From the NCBI GenBank assembly GCA_948465625.1, contig CAOJXM010000085.1, positions 1 to 5,288 on the forward strand: DNA of 5,288 nucleotides. The letters run 5' to 3'. The DNA is from an uncultured Clostridium sp. (GTDB taxonomy: Bacteria; Bacillota; Clostridia; TANB77; CAG-508). Shown here piece after piece: positions 5,288-5,288 of the stretch (positions are counted from its first letter, which is position 1; each line of letters starts with the position of its first letter). Below the pieces are notes generated by a model that did no database searches, was not told the DNA's origin, and was given only the letters and a program-made list of their open reading frames with translations. Made by a program: the position numbers and the translations under genes.

Positions 5288-5288
5288 G

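Overview
The window is AT-rich and densely coded, with strong Shine-Dalgarno sites, SigA-type promoters and short U-tailed terminators. With the protein families present (RlmB, a TIGR04086-type membrane protein, a CmpB-type membrane protein, and a GITLIALI-type prepilin-like protein), this points to a low-GC Firmicute, most likely an uncultured gut-type member of the Clostridia. No rRNA, tRNA, CRISPR array, transposase or integrase was seen. Genes run left to right, except a possible gene fragment on the minus strand at the right edge.

Region 1 (1-2088) is one transcription unit. It holds the 3' part of rlmB (23S rRNA ribose methyltransferase), then after a 1-nt gap a 531-residue membrane-anchored extracytoplasmic protein of unknown function with a Pro/Thr/Asn-rich tail. 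A clear terminator closes the unit.

Region 2 (2089-2893) holds two small membrane-protein genes. The first is a four-helix TIGR04086-type protein. The second is a 77-residue two-helix protein with cysteine clusters at both ends. Between them lie a possible promoter, a tandem Spo0A-box-like pair and a 7-bp inverted repeat. A strong hairpin terminator follows.

Region 3 (2894-4316) is the most unusual part. It has its own promoter and one 387-residue protein that joins a prepilin-type N-terminus to a C-terminal formylglycine-generating-enzyme/C-type-lectin-like domain. The last ~35 codons are sharply depleted in A and enriched in C compared with the rest of the gene. That is what the variable region of a diversity-generating retroelement (DGR) target would look like. 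No reverse transcriptase or template repeat lies in the window, so any DGR would have to be elsewhere in the genome.

Region 4 (4328-5192) is a single gene with a perfect-consensus SigA promoter, encoding a PF06541 (CmpB-type) multi-pass membrane protein. It ends in a long hairpin that looks bidirectional and probably also serves a convergent minus-strand gene whose last ~29 codons enter at the right edge.
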